Positions 37,414 through 47,017 of a stretch of DNA of 64,000 nt are shown here, one piece after another; position 1 is the stretch's first letter; every line of letters begins with the position of its first letter. Source of the DNA: Oceanisphaera marina (lineage in GTDB: Bacteria > Pseudomonadota > Gammaproteobacteria > Enterobacterales > Aeromonadaceae); the NCBI RefSeq assembly GCF_014643915.1, contig NZ_BMKE01000011.1:46179-110178 (forward strand), written 5' to 3'. The notes under the pieces are model-generated. The model was given only the letters and a program-made list of their open reading frames with translations, was not told where the DNA came from and did not search any database. The position numbers and the translations under genes are program-made.

Positions 37414-38763
37414 CTACAGCAGTCTCTTCAACAGGACATTGGCGCGGGTGCGCTGTACGCGTTTGAGCAGGCGTTGCACCGGAGCCGGATAATCGGCTAC
37501 TTCTTCAATCTCCGAGAAGTGTTCGATGCGCTGGCAATGCTCAAGAATATTGGTTCTTTCTGCCGCAAAGTCGGGCTGTAGCAATTGCTCGGGATCTTGC
37601 AGCAAGAGGCCGTTTTCCAAATCCAGCCCCCAGGCGCGGGGGTTGAGATTATTACCGGTGATAATCGCCAGATCGTCATCCACAAACAGCCCTTTAAGAT
37701 GATAGGAATTACGATCGTGACGCCACAGCATGATGTTCAGCTTGCCCTGATAAATCGAGGTTTGGTGGGCTCGGGCAAAACGGCGCAGATTGGTTTCATA
37801 TAAATAGGGCAGGCCGCCTATGGTGCGAAAGGGCTGTTCGGGCGGTATATAAAAATCGTTGGCGGTTTTGTCGCCAATCACCAGGGTGACTTCTACGCCT
37901 TTTTTCAGCAGGCCACGGATATCTTTAGCCAGGGGCTTGGGCAGGTTGAAATAGGGAGTGCAGATAAACAGCTGCTGCCGTGCGCTGCGCACCGTGGTGC
38001 GAATGGTGCGGTTCAGGCGGTTGCCCAGTTTGCCAAGGCCTGCCAGTGGTGTCACCGCAACCTGGCCCGATTGGCGGGGGCTGCTGGTAAATTGATACTG
38101 GGTGCGCTTCATTTGCTGTTTAAACTGGCGAATCACCTGGCGTAGCTGGCGCGATGTAGGGATAGGCTCGGCCGTCAGCAGGGGGACCGCGGGATTGTCG
38201 ATAAACAGACGCGTCATGTAGTCGACCATGGCATCGGCCAATTTGGCATCGTTAAATTGATGGTAGCGATCGAAGCGATAACGCTCTTGCTGATGCAGAT
38301 AAATATCATTGAGGCTGGCGCCGGAATACAGCAGCGTATCGTCAAACACGAATCCCTTGAGGTGCAATACCCCCAATACTTCCCGGCCTTTTACCGGTAC
38401 ACCATAAATATTGACCGGCTCGGCATAACGTTCGGCAAACTCTTGATACATCTTGTGGTTGCCGCCCTGGCCTTTATGGCCAATCAGACCGCGCTGAGCC
38501 CGGTGAAAATCGACAAACAGACGAATATCCAGCGCAGGGTTGGCCTGTTTGGCTTCATAAAGCGCGGTAAGAATTTCCCGACCGGCGGCATCATCCTGCA
38601 AATAAAGCGCAACCAGATAGATGCGCTGTTGAGCGGCGCCTATCAATTCCAGCAATCGTTGTTTAAAGTCTTGGGCTGAGTGCAGAATGTCCATCTGCTT
38701 GGCATTGATGGCCAGCGTAGGCAGGCGCTGCAGCAAGGTTCGGTAGTTATGAACTAGTGGCAT
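37414..38763 (-). CDS. pssA: CDP-diacylglycerol-serine O-phosphatidyltransferase PssA
   Basis: 449 residues (E. coli 451), the phospholipase-D-like, ribosome- and membrane-associated form of phosphatidylserine synthase. Two HKD motifs are intact: H134-x-K136-x4-D141 (HLKGFVFDD) and H355-x-K357-x4-D362 (HLKGLFVDDD). It makes phosphatidylserine from CDP-diacylglycerol and serine, the first step to phosphatidylethanolamine. Followed by a good terminator. The 109-base gap upstream, toward the aminopeptidase P gene, shows nothing distinctive. Confidence 0.96.
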   Translation of the reverse strand: MPLVHNYRTLLQRLPTLAINAKQMDILHSAQDFKQRLLELIGAAQQRIYLVALYLQDDAAGREILTALYEAKQANPALDIRLFVDFHRAQRGLIGHKGQGGNHKMYQEFAERYAEPVNIYGVPVKGREVLGVLHLKGFVFDDTLLYSGASLNDIYLHQQERYRFDRYHQFNDAKLADAMVDYMTRLFIDNPAVPLLTAEPIPTSRQLRQVIRQFKQQMKRTQYQFTSSPRQSGQVAVTPLAGLGKLGNRLNRTIRTTVRSARQQLFICTPYFNLPKPLAKDIRGLLKKGVEVTLVIGDKTANDFYIPPEQPFRTIGGLPYLYETNLRRFARAHQTSIYQGKLNIMLWRHDRNSYHLKGLFVDDDLAIITGNNLNPRAWGLDLENGLLLQDPEQLLQPDFAAERTNILEHCQRIEHFSEIEEVADYPAPVQRLLKRVQRTRANVLLKRLL

Positions 38764-38872
38764 AAATCAATCCGGTTAATAGGTTGTCGTTCAAGACCAT
38801 ACTCAAGCGACAATATTCGCAGGCAGTTTACCGAATTTTAGCAAGGGGCGGCAAATTACCGCCCAACAGGCC

Positions 38873-40663
38873 TTATATCGGTCGGGTCGCCTGTTCCAAC
38901 CAGGCGAGGTCATCACCCTCAAGCCGGGGGCTGATGTTTTCCCATACCTGGCGGTGATACTGGTTTAGCCAGCCAATGTGCTTGTCTTCGAGCCAGTGGC
39001 TATCAATCAAACGGCGGTCGAAGGGCACAAAGGTCAGGGTTTCAAACTCGAACACCGGAATATCGCCATCTATGTCGGCCGGCTGCACTACTTGCAGGTT
39101 TTCACAGCGAATGCCAAAGCCGTCTTCACGATAATAACCCGGCTCGTTAGACACTATCATGCCGGTGGTCAGCGCCACCATGCTGCCCTTGGGCGAAATG
39201 CGTTGCGGCCCTTCGTGTACGCTCAGGTAATGCCCCACGCCATGGCCGGTGCCATGGTCGAAGTTATAGCCCTGTTGCCACAATGGCATGCGCGCCAGGG
39301 CGTCGAGTTGCTGGCCACCGGTACCGGCCGGAAAACGGGCACAGGCCAGGTCGATATGACCCTTTAGTACCAGGGTGAACAGCTTGCGCATTTCTGCATC
39401 GGGTTCGCCCACGGCCACGGTGCGGGTAATGTCGGTGGTGCCGTCGAGGTATTGGCCACCGGAGTCCACCAGGTAGATGGCATCCTGGCCCAGAGTGCGT
39501 GGCGTGCCGTTGTCGTGATGGTAGTGGCACATGGCGGCATTGGGCCCCAGGGCGGAAATGGTACTGAAACTGGGTTCAACGAATTCCGGCAGTTCGGCGC
39601 GCAGGCTTTGCAGCTTGTCGGCCAGGGTGCCTTCGTCTTCACGTTCTGGATGCGGTTCATCCAGGCGGCGATCCAGCCAGGCCAGAAAGCGGCTGACGGC
39701 GGCGCCATCGCGCAGGTGTGCGGCACGACTGCCATTCACTTCTACCGGATTCTTGCAGGCTTTGGGCAGCATGCAGGGGTCTTCGGCAAACACCAGCTCG
39801 GCACCGGCCTCACTCAGCATGAGTGCGCTCCAGGCGTTGGCGGTATGGGGATCAAGCTGCACCCGGGCCTGTTTTTTACCCAGGGCTTGCAGTTCGCCGG
39901 CTAATTCCTCAACCGCCAGTAAGCTGACGTTTTGGCCACAATGGGCCTGCAAGTCGAGGTCGGCAAATTTGGCCGGGTCGGCAAACAGCTGTACGGCGCC
40001 ATCTTGATGCAGCAAGGCAAAGCTCAGCACCACCGGCAAGCAAGCTATGTCGCGACCGCGAATGTTCAGCAGCCAGTTGATGGGCTCGGCCTGAGTCAGC
40101 AGCTGGGCATCAAGGTGCCGGGCGGCCAGGGTGTCGGCAATGCGGCTGCGTTTGGCTTCGCTGTGCTGGCCACTGTAGTCCTGGCTAAGTAACAATGCCG
40201 GATGGCTGCTAGGCGTGGGGCGATCCTGCCAGTGCTGGTCAATCAGGTTGCTGGCAAGGGGCACCAGGGTAATATTGTGCGCGGCCAGTTTTGCCTGGGC
40301 ACTCTGATGCCAGTGCTGGCTGTGCAATTTAGGGTCAAAGCCGACGGTGTCGCCGGCCTTCAGTTCGGCCAGCAGCCAGTCCAGATACGGTTCGCTAATC
40401 AGATGATGGTAATCAAACAGCGACGGGTCGCACTGGTGGCGAACCTGCACCGTGTAGCGGCCATCGACGAACACGGCTGCCTTGTCGGCCAGCACCACGG
40501 CTGCACCGGCCGAACCGGTAAAGCCACTGATCCAGTCCAGCCGTTCGGCATAGGGCGGAATATATTCACCTAAATGTTCGTCGTCGTGAGGCACGATAAA
40601 GGCATTAACGCCTTGTTCGGCCATGCTGCGGCGAACGGCCGCCAGGCGATGGGCATGGGTCAT
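38873..40663 (-). CDS. Aminopeptidase P family Xaa-Pro peptidase (M24)
   Basis: 596 residues: two creatinase-type N-terminal domains (about 1-310), an M24 pita-bread catalytic domain, and a C-terminal extension. Metal ligands are recognisable in VDSGGQYLDGTTDITRT (two Asp), GHGVGHYLSVHEGP (His), SNEPGYY (Glu) and RCENLQV (Glu). It is longer than E. coli PepP (441), matching the three-domain, eukaryote-like aminopeptidase P type. It releases N-terminal residues preceding proline. It starts 9 bases after the GntR regulator stop and so is probably cotranscribed with it. Confidence 0.9.
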   Translation of the reverse strand: MTHAHRLAAVRRSMAEQGVNAFIVPHDDEHLGEYIPPYAERLDWISGFTGSAGAAVVLADKAAVFVDGRYTVQVRHQCDPSLFDYHHLISEPYLDWLLAELKAGDTVGFDPKLHSQHWHQSAQAKLAAHNITLVPLASNLIDQHWQDRPTPSSHPALLLSQDYSGQHSEAKRSRIADTLAARHLDAQLLTQAEPINWLLNIRGRDIACLPVVLSFALLHQDGAVQLFADPAKFADLDLQAHCGQNVSLLAVEELAGELQALGKKQARVQLDPHTANAWSALMLSEAGAELVFAEDPCMLPKACKNPVEVNGSRAAHLRDGAAVSRFLAWLDRRLDEPHPEREDEGTLADKLQSLRAELPEFVEPSFSTISALGPNAAMCHYHHDNGTPRTLGQDAIYLVDSGGQYLDGTTDITRTVAVGEPDAEMRKLFTLVLKGHIDLACARFPAGTGGQQLDALARMPLWQQGYNFDHGTGHGVGHYLSVHEGPQRISPKGSMVALTTGMIVSNEPGYYREDGFGIRCENLQVVQPADIDGDIPVFEFETLTFVPFDRRLIDSHWLEDKHIGWLNQYHRQVWENISPRLEGDDLAWLEQATRPI

Positions 40664-40672
40664 GGGGGCTCC

Positions 40673-41332
40673 TTAGCGAGAATGAAGTAATTGCTTGATG
40701 GACTGACCCGCCGCTTCTATGTGCTGTTTCAACAAGGCGGCGGCTTCAAATTTGCGTCGTGCCCGGCACAGTTGCAGCAACTGGGTATGCTCTCGTTCGG
40801 CGGTCATAATGCCCTGGCGAGATTTAAGCAGCTCCAGCTGAATATAGCGGTCACAGCTGAGGTTGATTTGCTCGACCAGTGCCAGCGTGCGTGGCCGTTG
40901 TGCCGGGCCATAGAGCGCGGTGTGAAAACGACGGTTCAGCTCGCTCCAGCGTTCAATATGGCTGCTGGTTTCCACTATCTGGTCAAACTCGGCCAAGATC
41001 TGTTCGGCCTGTTGCAAGTCGGCTTCGGTTAACCGGTCACAGGCATGAAACAGCATGTCGCTTTCGAGCATGGCGCGCAGATAAAACAGCTCGTCTATCG
41101 CCTCGGGATCCAGCTTGGTGACCACGGCGCCACGATGGGCTTCAAAACGTACCAGCCCTTGCACTTCCAGCTGAATCAGCGCCTCGCGCACCGGTACCCG
41201 GCTTACGTTAAGCTCCTGGGCCAATGTGTCCTGGCGCAGCGGCGCGCCGGCACTCAGCTCGCCTTTTAAAATGCGGGCTCGCAGTATTTCCACCACCGAC
41301 TGGGTGAGTGTTTTATAGGGCGCTCGACTCAT
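40673..41332 (-). CDS. GntR-family regulator with FCD domain
   Basis: 219 residues. N-terminal winged helix with the GntR signature PLRQDTLAQELNVSRVPVREALIQLEVQGLV (about 31-61), followed by an all-helical FCD ligand domain (about 75-215) with the conserved Asp/His metal-site residues (NRRFHTALY). It is coupled to the aminopeptidase P gene downstream and lies next to an EamA transporter gene, which are its most likely targets (inference). The ligand is unknown. Confidence 0.88.
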   Translation of the reverse strand: MSRAPYKTLTQSVVEILRARILKGELSAGAPLRQDTLAQELNVSRVPVREALIQLEVQGLVRFEAHRGAVVTKLDPEAIDELFYLRAMLESDMLFHACDRLTEADLQQAEQILAEFDQIVETSSHIERWSELNRRFHTALYGPAQRPRTLALVEQINLSCDRYIQLELLKSRQGIMTAEREHTQLLQLCRARRKFEAAALLKQHIEAAGQSIKQLLHSR

Positions 41333-41402
41333 TGAATTTCGTATACGGTTTGCAATGGATTCACTTTACTCTGCCGGCCAGCGGTTAGCAAACGGGAGAT
41401 TC

Positions 41403-42302
41403 TCATGACTCCAGGGGTTTGGCGGGGCGCAGTTTCAACTGCTGGATCAAGAGTGCCGCCACTATCATCGACAGCCCTACCAGAGTCGCCGGATAAATTT
41501 CTTCGCCCACTAAAAAGCGCAGCAACAACAGCGACACGAAGGGGGAAATAAAAATCAGATTGGAGATGCGGGCGGTATTTTCGGCATAACGCATGGCCAG
41601 CAGCCACAGCACAAAGGCGAAGCCCATCTCAAACAAGCCGACATAAATGGCACCCACCCAGCCTTGCCAGGCGGTTAATTGAAAGTCGGACCAAAGCGCG
41701 GTAGCCACCACCACCAGCGGTAGGGCCAGCAAGAAGCCCAAAGTCAGGGTGATCAGAGCATCTCCTTGATGGCGAGTATTCAAAATCCAGTAACCGGCCC
41801 ACAGCAGGGTAGAAAACAGCGCCAGCGCCACCCCTGTCGGATCTTCAAAGTTCAGGCTCAGTAAATCGCCTTTGGTGGCAATGACCATGGCGCCCAGATA
41901 GCCCAGCAGTATGGCTATCCAGTCTTGCCGGCGAATGGTCTGTCCCAGAAAAGGCACCGCCAGCAGGGTAAGGGTAATGGCCCAGGTGTAATTGAGGGTT
42001 TGCGCCTGCTGGGCCGGCAGCCGGTCGTAGGCCTGAAACAGCACCAGATAATACAGGGTGGGATTAATCAGTCCCAGCAGCAGGTAGTAACCGGGGCGTG
42101 ACTTGAAGGTGCTGCCCAGCAAGGAAAGCTTGCCCTGCCAGGCCAGAATGCCCAGCAGCAAGAGTGAAGACGTAAAGGTGGCGACCAGCAATAACTGCGC
42201 CGGCGAAAAATAACCCAGCGAGAGTTTGAATGCCGTGGCCACGGTAGACCAGCAAGCAACGGCACCCAGGCCGTAAATATAGGCTTTTCTTTGATTTTTC
42301 AT
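41403..42302 (-). CDS. EamA/DMT-family transporter
   Basis: 299 residues with ten transmembrane helices in two EamA repeats, as in the drug/metabolite transporter superfamily. The N-terminus MKNQRKAYIYGLGAVACWSTVATAFKLSL is a typical family start and decided the choice of ATG 42302; upstream starts at 42314 (ATG) and 42341 (TTG) add only polar residues. Substrate unknown. Transcribed toward the GntR gene with a 70-base gap. Confidence 0.88.
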   Translation of the reverse strand: MKNQRKAYIYGLGAVACWSTVATAFKLSLGYFSPAQLLLVATFTSSLLLLGILAWQGKLSLLGSTFKSRPGYYLLLGLINPTLYYLVLFQAYDRLPAQQAQTLNYTWAITLTLLAVPFLGQTIRRQDWIAILLGYLGAMVIATKGDLLSLNFEDPTGVALALFSTLLWAGYWILNTRHQGDALITLTLGFLLALPLVVVATALWSDFQLTAWQGWVGAIYVGLFEMGFAFVLWLLAMRYAENTARISNLIFISPFVSLLLLRFLVGEEIYPATLVGLSMIVAALLIQQLKLRPAKPLES

Positions 42303-42415
42303 GTGCTGCTTCATTTGCCGAGTAGGCCCGCGCAAGGGCAAAAAGGCAGTCTAGGCACAGCAGCAGGCCGGGGCAAGCCCAACCGCAAGAAGTGAGGGGT
42401 AGAGCGCAAGGCTGT

Positions 42416-42613
42416 TTATTTCAGTTCATCAAACGGGCGTTGTTTTTCTTTTTCCAGTACCAGCTCTTCCAGCACCTGTACGCGCTGGCGCAGCTGTTGA
42501 TTGTCCGCCTCCAGTCGTTGCAAGCGCAGGCTGATATCGGTTTGATTGCGCCCCTGGTGTACTACCAGCAAGACAGCTCCAATGGCCAGGCCAAATAACA
42601 GTATCCACATCAT
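42416..42613 (-). CDS. Small membrane protein with coiled coil, unidentified
   Basis: 65 residues: one hydrophobic helix (about 2-19, MWILLFGLAIGAVLLVV) followed by a charged heptad-like stretch (LRLQRLEADNQQLRQRVQVLEELVLEKEKQ), so a short membrane-anchored coiled coil. AGGAGAG lies 6 bases before the ATG pair (42613/42610), which supports translation. The shape recalls PspB or similar small accessory proteins, but no family is recognised. It lies between the RND terminator and the EamA gene, on the same strand. Confidence 0.65.
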   Translation of the reverse strand: MMWILLFGLAIGAVLLVVHQGRNQTDISLRLQRLEADNQQLRQRVQVLEELVLEKEKQRPFDELK

Positions 42614-42686
42614 CTTGCTCTCCTGACATATCCCTTTGTTATCAGCCGTCAGTGTACGATAAACAGCGATTTATTTTTTAGCCAAT

Positions 42687-42714
42687 AAAAAGGGCTGCAT
42701 CAGCAGCCCTTTTT
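42687..42714 (-). terminator. Rho-independent terminator after the RND efflux operon
   Basis: AAAAAGGGCTGC (42687-42698), loop ATCA, GCAGCCCTTTTT (42703-42714). Perfectly symmetric, so it can work on both strands. Confidence 0.92.
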
Positions 42715-42760
42715 CACCTTATGACGTTCCAGCCAGATCAACGGCCTTTTTCAACAGCGG

Positions 42761-45700
42761 CTAATGGCTATCCAGCACCTTGGGAGCCTGATCTTCATCA
42801 AACTCCGGCAGTGGCTTGTGATGGGAGGCGATGAAGGTATAAATCACCGGCAACACAAACAAGGTAAACAGGGTACCGATACTCAGGCCAGACACGATAA
42901 CAATCCCCATGCCAAAGCGTGAAATGGCACCGGCACCCACCGCAAACAGCAGCGGTATCAGGCCCGCCACCATGGCGGCGGTGGTCATCAGAATGGCGCG
43001 CAAACGAATGCGGGCGGCAACCCGAATCGCTTCGGTACGGTCCAGCCCGTGATTAAGCTGTTCTTCCTTGGCGACCTCACACATCAAGATACCGTGCTTG
43101 GTAATAATCCCGACCAGGGTGATCAGACCCACCTGAGTATAAATGTTCATGCTGGCCAGCCCCCATGCCAGGGCAATCAGGGCGCCGGAAATCGCCAGGG
43201 GTACCGAGACCATGATCACCAGAGGGTCACGCACACTTTCAAACTGCGATGCCAGCACCAGGAAGATGATGAACAAGGCCAGCAGGAAGGTCATGTACAA
43301 GGCGTTGCCTTCGGTCACAAACTGGCGGGCGCCACCCAGATAATCGTGGTTATAACCATTGGGCAGATTGGCCGAGACATCCTGCTCCAGGAAGTTGATG
43401 GCATCCCCCATGGATACCCCCGGCGTCAGCACGGCACCTATGGTGGCCGAGTTCAGCTGGTTGTAATGGGGCAGGGCACGAGGCTGAGCTTCCATGGTAA
43501 TGGATACCAGGTTGGCCAGCGGCACCATGTCGCCATTGTGGGCACGCACATAATAGTCTTTGATGGAGTCTGGGTTGAGGCGGTCTTTACGATACACCTG
43601 CGGGATCACCTCGTAACTGCGGCCATCCAGATCCACACGGTTGATATAGCCGTCACTCATCATGGTCGACAGGGTAATGGCGATATCCTGCATGGTAATA
43701 CCGTAAGCACCGGCCTTGTCCCGGTTCACCTTGATCTTCATGGTGCCCGAGTCAAACGCCAGGTCCAGCTCGCTGTAGACGAACATCGGGCTTTGGCTGA
43801 CTTTTTTCAGCACGTCGGCCGCCACTTCATACAGGCTTTCAAACGAGTTGGGTGTGGTCAGCACATATTGCACCGGCAAACCGCTGGACGCCCCCGGCAG
43901 CTCAGGGAACTCGAAGGCACTGATCGCCACCGCCGGTATGGCCTTCAGCTGGGGGGTCAGCCTGTCGATAACGGCTTTTTGACCGTCACGCTGACTCCAT
44001 GGCTTGAGTACGGCGACCGCCAGCCCCTGGTTGGCATTGGGCACACCGGCAATGGTCAGCGAGGTGGCCAGGGCATCTTCCTTGCTCAGCACCTCTACCG
44101 CTTTGCGCATGTTGTTCTCGATGTAATCCAGGTTGGCCGAGTTGGGCGCTTTTGCCATCATCAAGAAGGCACCGCGATCTTCACTGGGAGCCAGTTCGCT
44201 GGGAATAAAACTGAACAACACCGGCATGGAGGCAAATACCAAGACCGCAAAGGCGATCACCACCGGACGCTTGGCCAGCACCGCATCCAGCATGCGCGTA
44301 TAACCGCGAGTGACCTTGTCGAGGGTGTTTTCCACGCCGCGCTCAAAGCGGTTGGGGTTGGTGTGGGCTTTAAGCAGCTTGGAGCACATCATGGGCGACA
44401 GTGTCAGGGCCACTATGCCCGAGATAAATACCGCCCCCGCCAGCGTTAACGCAAACTCTTTAAATAACGAACCGGTAATGCCGTCCATCAGGGCTATCGG
44501 CGCATACACAGCGGCCAGAGTAATGGTCATGGTAATCACCGGCACCGCAATCTCACGAGTACCGATAATGGCGGCTCGGTAGGGCGTTTCCCCGGCCTTG
44601 ATATGGCGGTCGACGTTTTCCACCACCACGATGGCATCATCCACCACCAGGCCGATGGCCAGCACCATGGCCAGCAGCGTCATCAGGTTGATGCTGAAAC
44701 CAAAGGAGCTCATCAAGATGGCTACCCCAATCAGCGACAACGGAATGGTCACAATCGGGATCACCACGGCCCGCAGCGAGCCCAGGAACAGAGTGATCAC
44801 GATAACCACGATCAGCGAGGCTTCCAGTATGGTTTTAATAACCTCACTAATAGACTCGTTAATGGCATCGGTGGCGTCATACAGCAACTTCATCTTGATG
44901 GTGTCGGGCATGTTGCGTTCAAGTTCGGGCAACATGGTTCGTACGTTTTCTGCCACATTCAGCGGGTTGGCGGAAGGCGTAGGGTCAACACCAATCACCA
45001 CGGCAGACTGGCCGTCAGCCAGGGCACGCACTACATCATGACTTTTTTCCAGTGAGACCTGGGCAATGTCACGCAGTCGCACCACGGCGTCGTCACGGGT
45101 GGCCACCACCAGTGATTCCAGCTGTTCGGCATTTTCTATCTGGGTATTGATGTCGCTGTTATACAGCATGAAATAACCGGTTGCCTGACCTGCGGCTGCC
45201 TGGTAGTTGTTGGCTTGCAGCACCGACAAGACTTCGGGTGCGGTCAGCTGGTGGGCTGCCATGCGCAGCGGATCCAGCCAGATACGCAGCGCAAACTTGG
45301 CACCACCAAACAGGTTGATCTTGGCCACCCCGTCTACCGAGTAAAACTGCGGTCGAATTACCCGCTCCAGATAGTCGTTGATCTGGGGCGCATTCAGCTC
45401 TTCACTGCTGAAAGAGATATACATGATGGAAGTAGAAGAGCCAGTGGTCATTTCCAGGCTGGGATCTTCTGCCTCGCGTGGCAGTTGCGAACGCACCGAG
45501 TTCACCCTGGCCAGAATATCGGACAGGGCGGCATTGGAATCGGTGTTCAACTTCATTTGCACGGTAATGCTGGAGCTGCCGTTACTGCTGCTGGAGCTCA
45601 TAAAGTCGATGTTATCGGCCTGCGCGATAGCCTGTTCCAGCGGCTGGGTAATAAAGCCCTGGATCAAGTCGGCGCTGGCGCCAAAATAGCCGGTATTGAC

Positions 45701-45838
45701 GGTGATAACGGTATTGGTCATTTCGGGGTATTCACGCACCTGCATTTTTTGCAGTGCCTGCAACCCCAGCAATACGATCAGCAAGCTGATCGAAATGGCC
45801 AGTACCGGCCGTTTAATAAAAATATCGGTAAAACGCAT
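42761..45838 (-). CDS. RND-family efflux transporter permease
   Basis: 1025 residues with the HAE1/AcrB-type architecture: a transmembrane helix at the N-terminus (PVLAISISLLIVLLGLQAL), two large periplasmic loops and two groups of transmembrane helices. The proton-relay Asp pair is present in IGLVVDDAIVVVENVDRH (about residue 400). It is a proton-driven drug or solvent exporter working with the adaptor encoded just upstream; no outer-membrane channel gene lies here. The neighbourhood TetR-adaptor-permease resembles the Vibrio Vex/Vme and Pseudomonas Mex types; the substrate is not predictable. Confidence 0.93.
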   Translation of the reverse strand: MRFTDIFIKRPVLAISISLLIVLLGLQALQKMQVREYPEMTNTVITVNTGYFGASADLIQGFITQPLEQAIAQADNIDFMSSSSSNGSSSITVQMKLNTDSNAALSDILARVNSVRSQLPREAEDPSLEMTTGSSTSIMYISFSSEELNAPQINDYLERVIRPQFYSVDGVAKINLFGGAKFALRIWLDPLRMAAHQLTAPEVLSVLQANNYQAAAGQATGYFMLYNSDINTQIENAEQLESLVVATRDDAVVRLRDIAQVSLEKSHDVVRALADGQSAVVIGVDPTPSANPLNVAENVRTMLPELERNMPDTIKMKLLYDATDAINESISEVIKTILEASLIVVIVITLFLGSLRAVVIPIVTIPLSLIGVAILMSSFGFSINLMTLLAMVLAIGLVVDDAIVVVENVDRHIKAGETPYRAAIIGTREIAVPVITMTITLAAVYAPIALMDGITGSLFKEFALTLAGAVFISGIVALTLSPMMCSKLLKAHTNPNRFERGVENTLDKVTRGYTRMLDAVLAKRPVVIAFAVLVFASMPVLFSFIPSELAPSEDRGAFLMMAKAPNSANLDYIENNMRKAVEVLSKEDALATSLTIAGVPNANQGLAVAVLKPWSQRDGQKAVIDRLTPQLKAIPAVAISAFEFPELPGASSGLPVQYVLTTPNSFESLYEVAADVLKKVSQSPMFVYSELDLAFDSGTMKIKVNRDKAGAYGITMQDIAITLSTMMSDGYINRVDLDGRSYEVIPQVYRKDRLNPDSIKDYYVRAHNGDMVPLANLVSITMEAQPRALPHYNQLNSATIGAVLTPGVSMGDAINFLEQDVSANLPNGYNHDYLGGARQFVTEGNALYMTFLLALFIIFLVLASQFESVRDPLVIMVSVPLAISGALIALAWGLASMNIYTQVGLITLVGIITKHGILMCEVAKEEQLNHGLDRTEAIRVAARIRLRAILMTTAAMVAGLIPLLFAVGAGAISRFGMGIVIVSGLSIGTLFTLFVLPVIYTFIASHHKPLPEFDEDQAPKVLDSH

Positions 45839-45850
45839 CAGATTCTCCGC

Positions 45851-46990
45851 TTACAGCTGGGGCGCTGACTCAGGCGTGTCGAGGGCGTCGTCTTCCACCG
45901 GCTTAACATGGCTGCCGTTGGATAACCGCACCTGACCCGAGGTCACTATGGTTTCGCCCGCTTTCAGGCCCTTGATCACGCGCGCATAGTCTTCTTCACG
46001 CTCGGCGACTTCGATCACTCGTTGCGTGGCCACCAGCACAGTGTCATCTGCTGCCTGTTCCTTGCCTGCTTCAGGTTGCTGTTCTTCTACCACGTAAACG
46101 GTTTGACCATAGAGGGTGAAGTTGATGGCCTGCTGAGGCACCAGAATCTGTGCGGTTTGGGTGGGTAGCTGCACATCCAGCTTGGCGAACATGCCGGAGC
46201 GCAACTTGCCTTCCTTATTGGGAATGCTCGCCTGCACCTGCACCACGCCCGAGTCGGGATTGATTTGCGGCTCGATGGCGGTGATTTCGCCTTCGAAGGG
46301 GGTCTCGGGATAGGCATCCACAAAGATATTCAGTGACTGACCCACGGCAATGTCGGCGATGCGAGTCTGGGGAATGGTAAAGCGAATGCGAAACTGGCTG
46401 ATGTCTTCCAGACGGGCAATATCGGTACCGGCATTCAAATACTGGCCCAAAAAGGCGTTGCGAATCCCCATCACACCATCAAACGGTGCGAGCACGGTGC
46501 GACGCGCTATGGTGGCTTTCAGCGAATCAACCTGGCCGAGCAGTTCCTGGTAGCTGGCCTGGGCATCATCCAGCTGACCCCGAGAGACAGAGCCGCGGGC
46601 AAACAACTGGCGCATCCGCTCCAGGTTGGCTTTTACCGCCGGTAGACGACCTTGAGCACTGCGCAAGTTGGCCTTTTCTACATCGGCATCAAACTCCAGC
46701 AGGGTGTCGCCTGCCTTCACTTGCTGGCCAGATTCAAAGTGAATCGCTCTTACTATGCCTGCAGATTCGTTACTGATATTAATGCCCTGAATCGGCTCGA
46801 TAAAACCAATGGCGGCAATGCGGGGCGTCCAGTCCTGAGAGGTGATTTCAGTGGTGGTCACCGGGAAACTCGGCACCGGCATATTGGCAAAATATTGCCC
46901 CATCATCTTCTGTTTGAACAAGTTAAAGCCGATGACGCTGCCGAAGATGATGATCACCAGCAACAACATGGACAGAGTCCATTTTTTCAT
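45851..46990 (-). CDS. RND efflux periplasmic adaptor subunit
   Basis: 379 residues. N-terminal membrane anchor (about 5-25) followed by the lipoyl and alpha-hairpin segments (GIVRAIHFESGQQVKAGDTLLEFD ... LRSAQGRLPAVKANLERMRQLFARGSVSRGQLDDA) and the barrel region (VLAPFDGVMGIRNAFLGQYLNAG). It bridges the RND pump and an outer-membrane channel. It is 12 bases upstream of the permease gene and 27 bases after the TetR gene, so one operon. Confidence 0.92.
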   Translation of the reverse strand: MKKWTLSMLLLVIIIFGSVIGFNLFKQKMMGQYFANMPVPSFPVTTTEITSQDWTPRIAAIGFIEPIQGINISNESAGIVRAIHFESGQQVKAGDTLLEFDADVEKANLRSAQGRLPAVKANLERMRQLFARGSVSRGQLDDAQASYQELLGQVDSLKATIARRTVLAPFDGVMGIRNAFLGQYLNAGTDIARLEDISQFRIRFTIPQTRIADIAVGQSLNIFVDAYPETPFEGEITAIEPQINPDSGVVQVQASIPNKEGKLRSGMFAKLDVQLPTQTAQILVPQQAINFTLYGQTVYVVEEQQPEAGKEQAADDTVLVATQRVIEVAEREEDYARVIKGLKAGETIVTSGQVRLSNGSHVKPVEDDALDTPESAPQL

Positions 46991-47017
46991 TAGTTTACTC
47001 CCGCAACTTTATAATAA

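Noticed and set aside
43049-44449. 466-residue open frame antisense to the RND permease
   Set aside because: Gln/His-rich reverse image of the permease; the permease itself is full length and conserved.
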